Shown one piece after another: positions 36,279 to 45,563 of a DNA stretch of 64,000 nt. Numbering within the stretch: position 1 is the stretch's first letter; every line of letters begins with the position of its first letter. A program made the translations under genes and the position numbers. The notes under the pieces were generated by a model that saw nothing but the letters and a program-made list of their open reading frames with translations, was not told the origin of the DNA and did no database searches. Source of the stretch: Cyanobacteria bacterium SZAS-4 (GTDB lineage: Bacteria > Cyanobacteriota > Vampirovibrionia > Obscuribacterales > Obscuribacteraceae). The stretch is taken from assembly GCA_018266255.1 (NCBI GenBank), contig JAFEAT010000003.1, positions 62,001-126,000 on the forward strand, given 5' to 3'.

Positions 36279-38390
36279 ATGCCCAATCTTCGGAAAACAA
36301 ATGTACTGGTTAGTACGCGCGATGGTGTCGCGTACATCTTTCGCATTGTTAGTCTGGCTGTTGGATTCAGCATTCTTATCGTCACCATCGCGGCTGCCGT
36401 ATTAGCCATTCTTGTCTGCAACGATCTGCGTCAGGTGCCGGATCTGGCTTTTCTCAAGGACTATCATCCTAATCGCACAATTCAAATTTTTGACTGTAAA
36501 GATAAGCTCGTATGCGCTGTCGAACAAGACGTCAATCGTGTCGTAGTGCCCCTGAAGAAGATTCCTTTGTCATTGCAGCAGGCAGTTCTAGCTGCTGAAG
36601 ACCGACACTTCTATGAGCACAGTGGTATCAATTTCAAAAGTTTGGTTCGCGCTGCATACGCAAACATGCAAGCGCATCAAGTCGTAGAAGGCGGCTCTAC
36701 TGTCACACAGCAACTGGTTAAAAATCTGTTTTTTCTGGACAGCGGCCGCTCTATCGATCGCAAAGTTGCCGAGGCGCTTGTCGCGACCGAGCTTGAGAAA
36801 CGCTACACCAAGCCAGAAATATTGCAGATTTATCTCAACGAAATTTATTTTGGCAACGGTGCCAACGGCATTGAACAAGCTGCACTTAGATATTTTGGAA
36901 AAAATGTCTGGGATTTGAATCTGCCAGAATCAGCATTCATTGCCGGTTTGATTCGTTCACCGTCTGTCTTGGGCAGCTCCGAGCATAGAACAGAAGCGGT
37001 GATCAGGCAGAGACAGATTTTAGACGGCATGGCTGAGTGTGGCTTTATCTCTCACGCAGAGGGACAGCACGCAAAGTTTTACCCACTTTACTTTCATAGT
37101 GCACTAGAACCGAAGCCTCAGCACGCTTTTACGATCTATCCGTACTATGTCAGTTATGTGTTGGACTTGATCAAGTTGCGATATCCCGAAACCATGGCTC
37201 GCAAGCAGGGCATCAAGGTTTTCACGAATATGGATCAAATCGCGCAGCAATGCGGGGAAAAGGTTCTGGCACAAGAGTTTAAGCATGCCCCGGCAGGAAT
37301 TACTCAAGAAGCTTTGATCTCAGTATCAGTTAAAGACGGTGGCATTCGTGCCATCGTAGGCGGTGCTGGTGACTATTGGAGCAAACAATGGAACTGCGCC
37401 ACGAACCCTCATACAGTGGGCTCTACTTTCAAGCCCTTCGTATATTTGACTGGATTTCTCGAGCACGCCATCGGTCCTAACACAATAATCGAGGATTCAC
37501 CACTGACGGTGCATCAAATTGACAGTGCGGATTACAGTCCGAAAAATTTTGACGGCAAATTTATGGGCAAGATTACAGCGAGAAAGGCACTGGCTCAATC
37601 GCGCAATGTTTGTGCTGTAAAAGTTGCGCAGATGGTAGGCATGAGCCGAGTTCTTGTAACGGCGCGGAATGCTGGCATTACTGGCACTATTGCACCTAAC
37701 ATCTCGTCGGCTCTGGGTAGTTCGGCGCTCTCTCCTCTGGATCTGGCAGGTGCTTACGGCACCTTCGCTCGCGGCGGTGTGTCGATTACTCCACGCGCTC
37801 TCAGGCGTGTCGAAACGATGAATGGCGATGTTTTAGAGACTTTTGATTCTGACTCTCACCGAGTTTTTCCAGACGATGAGGTGGCCTGGCTCGTGTCTAT
37901 CTTGGAGGAAGTAGTCAACTCCGGAACTGGCACTCAGGCTCGACTCGGCGACCGCCCGTGTGCCGGCAAGACCGGCACCGCCGACAAAGCAACAGATCTC
38001 TGGTTCGTCGGCTTCACACCAGATATGGTGACAGCGGTTTGGGGCGGTAACGATCAAAATCTACCCATTGCAAACAAGCATGTCACAGGTGGAACCGTGA
38101 TGGCGAGGCTCTGGCGTCTGTACAACAAGCTCTATTATTCGCGTGTTTCCGTTCCGGCTGGCTCTTTTGTCGCTTCCACCCATGAAGACCAGATTACCGC
38201 AGAGCCAAAAGGTGTGGTCCCCGATCATCCCGTAGTAGCAGGGCGATCCTCGTCGGTGCGTCACAGAGCCAAAGCTGCTCATCGCCCACGAGGTTATCGA
38301 GTCTTTTCCGGTCCACATGCGTCCAACCCTGATGGAGGCGTCGCTGTTCGTCGAGCCCCTGGTGTAACCGAGTATTCATGGGGGCGCTAA
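36279..38390 (+). CDS. Class A penicillin-binding protein (PBP1A-type)
   Basis: This bifunctional peptidoglycan synthase is anchored by one N-terminal helix (about 22-48). The GT51 domain carries AAEDRHFYEHSGINF (catalytic Glu near 106), GGSTVTQQLVKN and the RKVAEALVATELEKRYTK segment. The transpeptidase domain carries GSTFKPF (SxxK near 381), SRN (near 447) and KTGTADKATDLWFVG (near 562). The total of 703 aa is shorter than E. coli PBP1a because the OB insertion is missing. It ends in a basic, Pro/His-rich tail. A neighbour on the same strand is the RYGRKP-repeat gene. Confidence 0.95.
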   Translation: MPNLRKTNVLVSTRDGVAYIFRIVSLAVGFSILIVTIAAAVLAILVCNDLRQVPDLAFLKDYHPNRTIQIFDCKDKLVCAVEQDVNRVVVPLKKIPLSLQQAVLAAEDRHFYEHSGINFKSLVRAAYANMQAHQVVEGGSTVTQQLVKNLFFLDSGRSIDRKVAEALVATELEKRYTKPEILQIYLNEIYFGNGANGIEQAALRYFGKNVWDLNLPESAFIAGLIRSPSVLGSSEHRTEAVIRQRQILDGMAECGFISHAEGQHAKFYPLYFHSALEPKPQHAFTIYPYYVSYVLDLIKLRYPETMARKQGIKVFTNMDQIAQQCGEKVLAQEFKHAPAGITQEALISVSVKDGGIRAIVGGAGDYWSKQWNCATNPHTVGSTFKPFVYLTGFLEHAIGPNTIIEDSPLTVHQIDSADYSPKNFDGKFMGKITARKALAQSRNVCAVKVAQMVGMSRVLVTARNAGITGTIAPNISSALGSSALSPLDLAGAYGTFARGGVSITPRALRRVETMNGDVLETFDSDSHRVFPDDEVAWLVSILEEVVNSGTGTQARLGDRPCAGKTGTADKATDLWFVGFTPDMVTAVWGGNDQNLPIANKHVTGGTVMARLWRLYNKLYYSRVSVPAGSFVASTHEDQITAEPKGVVPDHPVVAGRSSSVRHRAKAAHRPRGYRVFSGPHASNPDGGVAVRRAPGVTEYSWGR

Positions 38391-38456
38391 AACCAGGACA
38401 TTTAGCCCCTTGATCGAGTATGCTTGCATACTCACTACATATGGATTCAGCAGCTT

Positions 38457-39821
38457 ATGGTTAAGAAAGAAGACGGCGGTCGTTCACGCAAAAATGAGTT
38501 CGAATCGAGAAAACCGCGTGTGCAGCGTGCTTCTGACGATAGCCAACGAGCATTCAAAGAGCGACGCGATCGCGTCGGTGAACCGTCCGATGCTCCTCGT
38601 CCCCGCGAGAGATCCGGAAAGAGAGCTGAACGTCCTAAACAGGAAGACAATGTCAATCTCTTCCTCAGCCCTCGCATGTTGGAACTTGCCGAAGAATTAG
38701 CCCAGGCTGAAAAGATGAATTTGCGTCAGTATCTGACTGAAGCGTTGAAATACATCTTGCTGGCTCACGGAAAGCGGTTGGGCGCGACAGAAAAGTATGT
38801 GACTGAGTTCGTCAGTCAGAATGATAAAAAAATTGCCACCTGGCGCAGCGACACGCCTGCAACCGCAGATGGTGCTGATGAAGAAAAGGATGCCGAAGAA
38901 GGTCGTCCAAGTTATGTTCTTGGACCTCCAGTCGACCCTGATGCAGTCGCAGCAGAGCAAGAAAATCGGGCACGCACTCGTTCGTTTGACCGCACCGATC
39001 GTAGCGAAGAGCGCAACGATCGTGGCTCGCGTTCAGGTTCGAGCAGCGACCGGGGTGGTTCCAGCAGTTATCGCGGACGTTCATCTGAAGGCGGCGAATC
39101 CAGATATGGACGTAGACCAGAAGGTGGTGCCGGACGTAGTTACAGTCGCTCCGAAAGTGCTTCAGGCGGGTCTGGCGGATATCGCGGGCGCTCGTCTGAA
39201 GGCGGTGAATCCAGATATGGACGAAAACCATCTGAAGGTGGAGAGTCTAGATATGGACGCAAACCATCTGAAGGTGGAGAGTCTAGGTATGGACGCAAAC
39301 CATCTGAAGGTGGCGAGGCTAGATATGGACGCAAACCATCTGCAGGTGGCGAATCCAGATATGGACGCAAACCCGAAGGCGGTGAGTCTAGATACGGACG
39401 TAAACCGGCCGAAGGTGGTGAGTCCAGATACGGACGCAAACCAGCCGGTGGCGGTGAATCTAGATATGGACGTAAACCATCTGAAGGGGGCGAATCCAGA
39501 TATGGTCGCAAACCTTCAGACGGCGGATCGTCGTACGGTCGCAAACCAGCAGAGGGTGGCTCCTCTTATGGACGTAAACCTTCTGAAGGAGGCTCCTCTT
39601 ACGGTCGTCGCCCCGCTGGTGAAGGTGGTGGAGCTCGCAGTCGCTCCTCGTCCTCAAAACCTTACGCTGGTGGTGACAAAAAGTTTGGCACCAGATCTGG
39701 TGGCAGTGGCGGCGCAGCACGGAAACCATCCGGAGCCGGAGGCGGTGGTCGCTTCAAATCAGGCGCAGGCGGTTCGGGCAAAAAGCCATCCAACAGTAAG
39801 ACTCGTCGCAGCGCCAACTGA
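38457..39821 (+). CDS. RYGRKP-repeat disordered protein with RHH-like helical region
   Basis: No known family. A basic N-terminal region is followed by a compact helical stretch (about residues 70-130: NVNLFLSPRMLELAEELAQ, MNLRQYLTEALKYILLAHGKR) that could be ribbon-helix-helix or another small nucleic-acid fold. The C-terminal ~270 residues are disordered, rich in Ser/Gly/Arg. They contain nine consecutive units of GE(S/A)RYGRKP with 3-residue spacers such as SEG, then three GSSYGRKP-like units. The tail is Gly/Lys/Arg-rich. The composition resembles RGG/RYG RNA-binding regions; RNA binding is inference. ATG 38457 is the first ATG; a TTG at 38424 gives 11 more residues. No strong ribosome site is seen. 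Confidence 0.75.
   Translation: MVKKEDGGRSRKNEFESRKPRVQRASDDSQRAFKERRDRVGEPSDAPRPRERSGKRAERPKQEDNVNLFLSPRMLELAEELAQAEKMNLRQYLTEALKYILLAHGKRLGATEKYVTEFVSQNDKKIATWRSDTPATADGADEEKDAEEGRPSYVLGPPVDPDAVAAEQENRARTRSFDRTDRSEERNDRGSRSGSSSDRGGSSSYRGRSSEGGESRYGRRPEGGAGRSYSRSESASGGSGGYRGRSSEGGESRYGRKPSEGGESRYGRKPSEGGESRYGRKPSEGGEARYGRKPSAGGESRYGRKPEGGESRYGRKPAEGGESRYGRKPAGGGESRYGRKPSEGGESRYGRKPSDGGSSYGRKPAEGGSSYGRKPSEGGSSYGRRPAGEGGGARSRSSSSKPYAGGDKKFGTRSGGSGGAARKPSGAGGGGRFKSGAGGSGKKPSNSKTRRSAN
39198..39640 (+). repeat. In-frame 33-36 bp tandem repeats
   Basis: About a dozen copies of a unit close to GGTGAATCCAGATATGGACG plus CAAACCATCTGAAG encode SEGGESRYGRKP. Copies differ mostly at third positions and by 3-bp losses, consistent with coding-constrained expansion. 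Confidence 0.9.
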
Positions 39822-39827
39822 CCGCAG

Positions 39828-40880
39828 TTAGGGATTTGCACTGACCCTGAGCAATTCATTTAGCCAGCGAAATATGCCAATATGCAGCGCGTAAGCCAAA
39901 AACGCTGAGCATGGAATCGTCAAAAACCAGGCAATCAACATGTCTCGTGCGACCAACCAGTGCACGCCCTTCTTGCGCTGTGCCGTGCCGATACCCATGA
40001 CTGCAGAAGCTATCACTTGTGATGCAGACACTGGTCCCCCAGTTATCGAGCCGATTAGAACAACTGCCGCCGATGAAAATTCGGTGACGAACCCATGCAG
40101 CGGCCTCAATCGATAAATTCCCAGACCCACTCTTTTTACAATCCCGGGAGCCAGCGAGGCGATGCCGACTGCCATCGCTGTGCCGGTGAGAAGCCTCACC
40201 CAGAGCGGAATGTCATCTCCAATCATATAACCGCCAGCATTCAATGTGAGCACAAGGATACCCATCGCTTTTTGCGTATCGTTGGCACCATGTGCAAATG
40301 CTAGAACAGCTGTTGAGAAAATCTGTAATTTCTTCAAACCCTTGTTGGCGCGAGTAGAAGCACGCATCAAAAATAAGAGAGTGACTATAAGACAGGCATA
40401 GCCAGCGGCAAAGCCAATCAAGGGCGACAAGAATAAACTGAAAACAACTTTCCAAATTCCAGTCGAATGTAATACGTGATCTGGATCTCCCCAGACGATG
40501 TGCTGCCAGCCACCACTTCCTGCGTAGACGGCACCTATTATGCCACCAACCAGGGCATGCGTTGAACTGGATGGGAAACGACACAGCTTTGTGATGTAGT
40601 TCCACAAGATTGCCGCGAACAATCCGGAGGCAAGCACTGGCAAGAGGCTGGGTGTATGCGGCCAGTTAGTGATCGATTGAATCGTGTGTGATACAGCAGA
40701 ACCACCAAACAACGCACCAAGGAATTCGCAAGCAGCGACGAGCAAAATCGCTTGCAGTCGAGAAAGTGCTCGGGAAGCAATTGCCCCAGCTGCGACTGAG
40801 CTGCCATCCTGAAAGCCGTTTGTGTAAGTGAAAATGATGCTGAGAAAAAATACTAGAACCGTCAGAGCTAAAATCGACAA
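39828..40880 (-). CDS. PiT family inorganic phosphate transporter
   Basis: This low-affinity phosphate (metal-phosphate) permease is likely driven by proton or sodium gradient. Both PiT signature repeats are visible: TNGFQDGSSVAAGAI near the N-terminus and FAHGANDTQKAMGI near residue 195. Also present is the conserved SSSTHALVGGIIGA. About ten hydrophobic helices span 350 aa, within the compact PiT size. The N-terminal signature reads FQDGSS where most members have FHDAAN. It follows the DUF47 gene by 17 bp, the standard PiT accessory arrangement. Its stop lies 6 bp from the stop of the convergent RYGRKP gene. Confidence 0.93.
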   Translation of the reverse strand: MSILALTVLVFFLSIIFTYTNGFQDGSSVAAGAIASRALSRLQAILLVAACEFLGALFGGSAVSHTIQSITNWPHTPSLLPVLASGLFAAILWNYITKLCRFPSSSTHALVGGIIGAVYAGSGGWQHIVWGDPDHVLHSTGIWKVVFSLFLSPLIGFAAGYACLIVTLLFLMRASTRANKGLKKLQIFSTAVLAFAHGANDTQKAMGILVLTLNAGGYMIGDDIPLWVRLLTGTAMAVGIASLAPGIVKRVGLGIYRLRPLHGFVTEFSSAAVVLIGSITGGPVSASQVIASAVMGIGTAQRKKGVHWLVARDMLIAWFLTIPCSAFLAYALHIGIFRWLNELLRVSANP

Positions 40881-40897
40881 GCGCTATTCCCCGCTGC

Positions 40898-41536
40898 CTA
40901 GCTTGTTTTGACGATTACGTGCACCAGTTTCTCTCCGACAATATCGATTTTGGTGGCACATGAGACCATGCATGTATAAACTTCGCGTGTTTTCAGAAGT
41001 GTCTTGAAGTCGTCTAGAGTGAATAGATTTTTCATCGCCTGTCTGTATATTTTGGCAAATCGATTTTCTGACTTGCGGGCAAGAGTAGCTTGGTTAGAGG
41101 CTTCTACGGGGTTTGACTGGAGGTGAATGAACGCTTGATTTAAGCATCGAGTTCCTTCAACGAGAGTGGCGGCCATCTCCTTTAGGTAAGAATCAGAATT
41201 CTTTATCTCCAAGGCCTCGATTTCGCGAGCGATGGTTTTTGCAGAATTGATTACCTCATCTAATTTGACTGAGAGGTCATAAATGTCTTCGCGGTCGAAG
41301 GGCGTAATGAACGATTCAACCAACTTTCGCTCAAGCTCCAGTTTGTGCTCGTCAGCATCATTTTCGATATCTCGAACTTTTTGACAGCGCTCGAATGTTC
41401 CTTCGTTAATCCAATCTTCCAGCGCAATCATGCCTTCGAGAGTGGAGGCGGATTGGACGTTTAAGAGCGCGAAAAAATCTGTTTTTGGCTCGAAGACCTT
41501 GGCCAACCAACTCGATTTATCTACTGACGGTGACAT
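40898..41536 (-). CDS. DUF47 / PhoU-like phosphate transport accessory protein
   Basis: This 212-aa all-helical cytosolic protein belongs to the DUF47 (PhoU-related) family, which commonly pairs with PiT and modulates it. Conserved features are FFALLN near the start, the DIENDADEHKLELE helix with metal-binding acidic residues, and TPFDREDIYDLSVKLDEVIN. ATG 41536 has GAGG seven bases upstream and is preferred over GTG 41548. It is first in a two-gene unit with the PiT gene. Confidence 0.92.
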   Translation of the reverse strand: MSPSVDKSSWLAKVFEPKTDFFALLNVQSASTLEGMIALEDWINEGTFERCQKVRDIENDADEHKLELERKLVESFITPFDREDIYDLSVKLDEVINSAKTIAREIEALEIKNSDSYLKEMAATLVEGTRCLNQAFIHLQSNPVEASNQATLARKSENRFAKIYRQAMKNLFTLDDFKTLLKTREVYTCMVSCATKIDIVGEKLVHVIVKTS

Positions 41537-41619
41537 TATTGGCCTCACGAGGTAAATAGATTATTGCTGCTTTTCCTTGCTCCCGCGAGCTTTTCGGCAA
41601 TAAAATTTGGATAATTCTG

Positions 41620-42315
41620 CTACTTTCGTCCTTCCCACTCGTCGTAGAATTCTTGTAGGAAATCTTCCACAAATTTGTGTCGATGTTCGGCAAATTCTTT
41701 CGCCGCTTTTGTATTCAGCCTGTCTTTTAGTAGAAGCAATTTTTCATAGAAGTGATTGATGGTTGTGCCCTTGCTTGACTTGTACTGTTCGAAGGTTGCG
41801 TGCTGAACTGGTTTTTCATCAGGATCGTACATGACCCGATTGAAGTGTCCGCCATATGCAAATGTGCGCGCAATTCCGATTGCACCGAGGGCGTCAAGGC
41901 GATCGGCATCTTGCACGACCTGGCCTTCTAAAGAATCAATCTCGTTTTCTACTCCCGCTCCTTTGAAAGAAACAGTTAGAATGATTTGAGCAACACGAGC
42001 TTGTGTAGCCTCATCCACACCTAGTGCCTTCAACCACTCGCGTGATTTGGTGGCACCGGCAGCAATATCACCACCGTTGAACTTCCAATCGGCAATATCG
42101 TGCAGTAGCGCTGCCAGTTCCACAATGAACGGATCTGCTCCTTCAGCTTGCGCCAACTTCACCGCCACGTTGCGCACTCGATTGATGTGCCACCAGTCGT
42201 GTCCCGTCGAGTCAGCTTTTAGTGTCTCACGCACGAAATCTTCAGTTCGCCGGATGATCTCATTTTGCTGCTGTTGCATTGTTGATTGAACTGTTTCCAA
42301 TTCTGTCGCCCTCAT
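41620..42315 (-). CDS. HD-domain metal-dependent phosphohydrolase
   Basis: This is a soluble HD hydrolase of the YedJ-like group. Metal ligands are visible in GHDWWHINRVRNVA (first His), ALLHDIADWKF (HD pair) and VQDADRLDALGAIGI (last Asp). The length of 231 aa matches the group. The substrate is not known; the group acts on nucleotides or related phosphates. It precedes the DUF47-PiT pair with an 83-bp gap, so a loose phosphate-related context is possible. Confidence 0.88.
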   Translation of the reverse strand: MRATELETVQSTMQQQQNEIIRRTEDFVRETLKADSTGHDWWHINRVRNVAVKLAQAEGADPFIVELAALLHDIADWKFNGGDIAAGATKSREWLKALGVDEATQARVAQIILTVSFKGAGVENEIDSLEGQVVQDADRLDALGAIGIARTFAYGGHFNRVMYDPDEKPVQHATFEQYKSSKGTTINHFYEKLLLLKDRLNTKAAKEFAEHRHKFVEDFLQEFYDEWEGRK

Positions 42316-42373
42316 GTTTTCTCACCACTTGCGCAATGCGTCGTCAATTAATTGGATCTTTGGCTATCAGGTC

Positions 42374-43321
42374 TTAGGCTTGATGCTGCGCCAGAAATTC
42401 AAGCACTTGACTGCGAAAACTTTCAAACGGGATCTTGCTTTGTGAATCGCCGGTCAAACGCAATGCCGGCGTGAACTCATTTATACCACCGAAGGACCAG
42501 ACACCGTCCATTGACTCTTGCTTAGAAAGACTTTCAGCTAGGCTTTTCATATCGATTCTTGGTGAAGTCTTGCGCGATTGGAAGTCTACCCAGCTCTCGT
42601 AGCGATAATAAAATTCGAAGTTCGTTTCTTGCAGCAAAAGAATGCGCATGCAATCAGTTTGATTGTGAATCGCCATGCGATGGATAGCTTTGCTCGGCTC
42701 CACGTTGGCATCAGGCATTGTTACTATCGCCAGGTCAAGTTCTGGTAATTCGGTCAGTTTGAAACGCTTATTTCTTAATGCTTCCTCGCTGCTCTCGAGC
42801 AAGTTGTCTTGCGCCTTCCAGTACTTTTCCAGATAGTCGACTTTCTCAATTATTCTGGGAAATCGTGGCAGTAATTCTTCGTACAGAACATTGGTCAAAT
42901 AGTGATAGTCTTGAGCAAATATCGAAGCTTTCAGCGGGGAAAGTTTGGGGTTTAGCCAGGCATCCAAGATAAAGCTTATGCGCGCTGCTTCTCGGTTTTT
43001 ATAAACATTGAAGTCGCCAGCGCCGGCGATGTCGATGAGCAAATCTCTCAATTCTTCGGCGTCGTCTGGATTGAGCAGGGAGTAGACTCCCACCAGACCA
43101 TCAGCATCGAAGTGATCGTTTGAAACTATCGTTGCTTCTGCCTTTATCTCGGGCTTGTCTAAATAGTTGAAAACGATTTGAGCAGACAGATCGGCACGCA
43201 GTTCCTGAGGAGTGGTGTTGTTTTGCCAGTGCGACAACAATAATTCGGTTCCAGCATTGGCTGACCCGTCAACGATGATGTTAGGCAACTGTGCGGACAA
43301 TTTGTAGGAGAGATAATGCAT
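42374..43321 (-). CDS. DUF6687-like protein with DHH-style NDHFDADG motif
   Basis: This ~315-aa protein matches my recollection of the DUF6687 family (LLSHW...TP..L..DLSAQIVFNYL, then SNDHFDADGLVGVYSLL). The NDHFDADG motif resembles the Asp-rich metal site of DHH phosphoesterases, but the DHH triad itself is not evident. It has no signal or membrane segment. The frame could start at TTG 43324 or ATG 43321, both below GGAG. It lies 58 bp upstream of the HD hydrolase gene on the same strand. Function unknown. Confidence 0.7.
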   Translation of the reverse strand: MHYLSYKLSAQLPNIIVDGSANAGTELLLSHWQNNTTPQELRADLSAQIVFNYLDKPEIKAEATIVSNDHFDADGLVGVYSLLNPDDAEELRDLLIDIAGAGDFNVYKNREAARISFILDAWLNPKLSPLKASIFAQDYHYLTNVLYEELLPRFPRIIEKVDYLEKYWKAQDNLLESSEEALRNKRFKLTELPELDLAIVTMPDANVEPSKAIHRMAIHNQTDCMRILLLQETNFEFYYRYESWVDFQSRKTSPRIDMKSLAESLSKQESMDGVWSFGGINEFTPALRLTGDSQSKIPFESFRSQVLEFLAQHQA

Positions 43322-43687
43322 CAACGTTTGGTCTCCAAGTGTGCTTTTTATCGTTCCTCGCCGCGCTACGCTTCAGACGAAACCTTCAGAAGTCGTCTGC
43401 AGCGTCCATGTTCAGCCACTTTTCAAAACGTCTCACCCCTTAAACCATATAGTGAAGGGTTTTCAGCAGACGTGAAGCCAGTTGTCAGTTCTTAACTCTT
43501 AACAAATTGAGCTTCTACATTTTTTACGAAAACTTCTGGAAGTGTCTATTGATGCGGTTTTGACTGTAAACGTTGATTTCGTGCAAGATTCCTAATCCGC
43601 AGCAAAATAAAGAAAGAACGACTGCTGCATGTCGTTCCAATATCTACCGTTAAAATGGTGTTCCTCACATGGATTCGGAGTTCGTAG
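43322..43687. other. Divergent gene-free region
   Basis: This 366-bp spacer lies between the DUF6687-like gene and the quinone oxidoreductase gene. It holds an inverted repeat CAGACGA/TCGTCTG (43374-43380 with 43393-43399) and a hairpin GAACGAC/GTCGTTC (43616-43622 with 43631-43637) in the likely leader of the oxidoreductase. No ORF or RNA gene is recognised. Confidence 0.5.
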
Positions 43688-44686
43688 ATGAAAGCACTAG
43701 TCCTCGATAAGCCCGGCACGCCGGAATCACTTTATACGTCAGATGTTGAGCAACCAAAACCAGGTCCTGGTGAGGTTCGCGTCAAGGTATACGCAGTTGG
43801 TCTAAATCCCGTTGACTACAAACTCGCGGCTTCAGGCTACCCAGGTTGGGACTACCCGATGATTCTAGGGCTCGACGTAGCCGGCGTCATCGACAGTGTC
43901 GGCAAGGGTGTCGACGAATGGCAAGCAGGCGATCCTGTGTACTATCACGGTGACCTGTCGAAGCCAGGCGGCTACAGCCAGTATGCGATTGCGTCGACAC
44001 GAACACTGGCTTGGTTGCCAGATGGTTTGTCTTACACGGATGCAGCAGCTCTTCCCTGTGCCGGATTCGCTGCATATCAAGCGCTGCACAGAAAGCTTCA
44101 TGTGCAAAAAGACCGAACAATTCTGATTCTTGGTGGAGCCGGCGGAGTGGGCGGATTCGCCATTCAGTTAGCTAAGATTGCTGGTTTGAAAATCATCACG
44201 ACTTGCTCCAAGCACAACGTCAACTTTGTCAAAAATCTTGGCGCAACTGAAATCATCGACTATCAAACCGAAAACGTGAAGCAAGCTGTAGACGAAATCA
44301 CTCAAGGTCGTGGAGTCGACTACATTCTCGACACAGTGAGCAGCGCGAGCGCAACTGAGGCTCTTGATATGCTCGCCTTTAACGGCGCGATTGCTTGTGT
44401 GGCCGGTATGGCTGACATCAGTAAAGTTGCACCTTATGAGAAGGCTCTCTCTGTGCACGAAGTCGCTGTTGGTGGTGCATATGCTTCCAACGACAACCAA
44501 GCTCTCGATGATCTTGCCAAGATCGGCATGGAATTCGGTAATCTGGCAGCTAAGGGTCTGGTCAAACCGATGGTTGAAGAGGTAGTAAATTTGGAAGATA
44601 TTCCAGATGCACTCGTGAGACTTTCGATGCGTCACGTACGCGGCAAAATCGTGGCTAAGGTTCCTCAGCCTCAAGAGAAATCATAG
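43688..44686 (+). CDS. Zinc-free quinone oxidoreductase (MDR family)
   Basis: This NADPH-dependent medium-chain dehydrogenase/reductase of the quinone oxidoreductase type has 332 aa. It has the GroES-like N-terminal domain (GPGEVRVKVYAVGLNPVDYK), GLDVAGVIDSVG and the Rossmann motif GGAGGVGGFAIQLAK near residue 145. The structural-zinc cysteine cluster of alcohol dehydrogenases is absent. The substrate is not determined: quinone, enal or other. CGGAG precedes the ATG. It is monocistronic, with a strong terminator after it. Confidence 0.9.
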   Translation: MKALVLDKPGTPESLYTSDVEQPKPGPGEVRVKVYAVGLNPVDYKLAASGYPGWDYPMILGLDVAGVIDSVGKGVDEWQAGDPVYYHGDLSKPGGYSQYAIASTRTLAWLPDGLSYTDAAALPCAGFAAYQALHRKLHVQKDRTILILGGAGGVGGFAIQLAKIAGLKIITTCSKHNVNFVKNLGATEIIDYQTENVKQAVDEITQGRGVDYILDTVSSASATEALDMLAFNGAIACVAGMADISKVAPYEKALSVHEVAVGGAYASNDNQALDDLAKIGMEFGNLAAKGLVKPMVEEVVNLEDIPDALVRLSMRHVRGKIVAKVPQPQEKS

Positions 44687-44726
44687 AATTTGCACTAGGC
44701 ATTTCCGCCCTGGTTCAAAGCTAAGT

Positions 44727-44757
44727 GAGAGAAGCCACCTCAACGGTGGCTTCTCTC
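44727..44757. terminator. Strong hairpin terminator after the oxidoreductase gene
   Basis: A perfect 13-bp stem GAGAGAAGCCACC/GGTGGCTTCTCTC (44727-44739 with 44745-44757) has a 5-nt loop, followed by TTTA. It may also serve the convergent gene at 44809. Confidence 0.9.
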
Positions 44758-44808
44758 TTTAGTGCATGAGCTAGCCGCTGCTCTGCGGCTCGATCTGAAG
44801 GTCAGCTC

Positions 44809-45351
44809 CTAGCGAACCTTTTCGATTGCTTTGACTTCGTCTTTTACGTTTTCGCATTTGACGTGCTCGCCGCCATTAGCTTCGAGCAAACGATGAGCTT
44901 CTTTGGTTCGGTCGTCGTCCTTATCACCGGCAAAAACGCCAAGCAAGATGCCGCCCTTCTCGAGTTCTCCTCTGTAGAGTTCAGCTTCGTGCTCAGGAAT
45001 TCCCAGACCGACCAGACCGCCGATCAATCCTCCGCCCAGAGCGCCTGCGCCAAATCCAGCCAACATAGCTAGCCACTGCCCTGCGGCGAATAGCCCGATT
45101 GCTGGAGCTGCTACAAGACCAGTCGCTGTCAGTCCGAGCGCCACAGCGCCCAGTACTCCGCCCACTGCGGCGCCTGTGGCCAAGCCTTCTGGAGCTTTGG
45201 TCGATTCATCAACCATAAATTCACGTCCACGTGTTGTCTCAGACATCAAAAGGCTGATGTCGTCTTGCGAGAAACCGTGACGAACTAAATCTTCTACAGC
45301 TGTCATTGCTGCTGCGCGACTACGAAAAATCGCTGTTAATAACTTTGCCAT
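44809..45351 (-). CDS. General stress protein 17M/YflT-like, with Gly-zipper region
   Basis: The 180-aa protein begins with a small alpha/beta domain (LTAIFRSRAAAMTAVEDLVRHGFSQDDISLL) typical of stress proteins related to YflT/GSP17M. A Gly/Ala-rich hydrophobic middle (about residues 58-115, GxxxG spacings) follows, then a second alpha/beta part (ELYRGELEKGGILLGVFAG). The middle could insert into or associate with membrane. It is monocistronic. Induction by stress is known for the family, not shown here. Confidence 0.8.
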   Translation of the reverse strand: MAKLLTAIFRSRAAAMTAVEDLVRHGFSQDDISLLMSETTRGREFMVDESTKAPEGLATGAAVGGVLGAVALGLTATGLVAAPAIGLFAAGQWLAMLAGFGAGALGGGLIGGLVGLGIPEHEAELYRGELEKGGILLGVFAGDKDDDRTKEAHRLLEANGGEHVKCENVKDEVKAIEKVR

Positions 45352-45563
45352 GAAACTTCCTCCGGTTGCCGACGAGACTCACCCGCGCGGCGATATTTTT
45401 GTAATTCTGATTTGCACCGAACTTGGTGACGGAAGAGGTATCGATTCGGTTTCCTTTTTCGGCTACTAAAATCCCTCAGTGTTGAATGAAACACCAGGAA
45501 ACACTTTGGAACCTCGTCTTATCACGCGACGTCGACAGTCACAGATAGATCGAGGTGCAAGAT

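Noticed and set aside
39140..39544. Minus-strand ORF with PYLDSPPSDGLR repeats
   Set aside because: Antisense of the same coding repeats, without start signals.
39198..39640. Regular ~36-bp repeats resembling a CRISPR array
   Set aside because: Units are contiguous with no unique spacers and lie in frame inside a protein gene; no cas genes are near.
38821..39831. 336-aa plus-strand ORF with MDANHLKVES-type repeats
   Set aside because: A frame-shifted reading of the RYGRKP repeats; the 33-36 bp period keeps it open. The RYGRKP frame shows silent changes and a folded N-terminal part.
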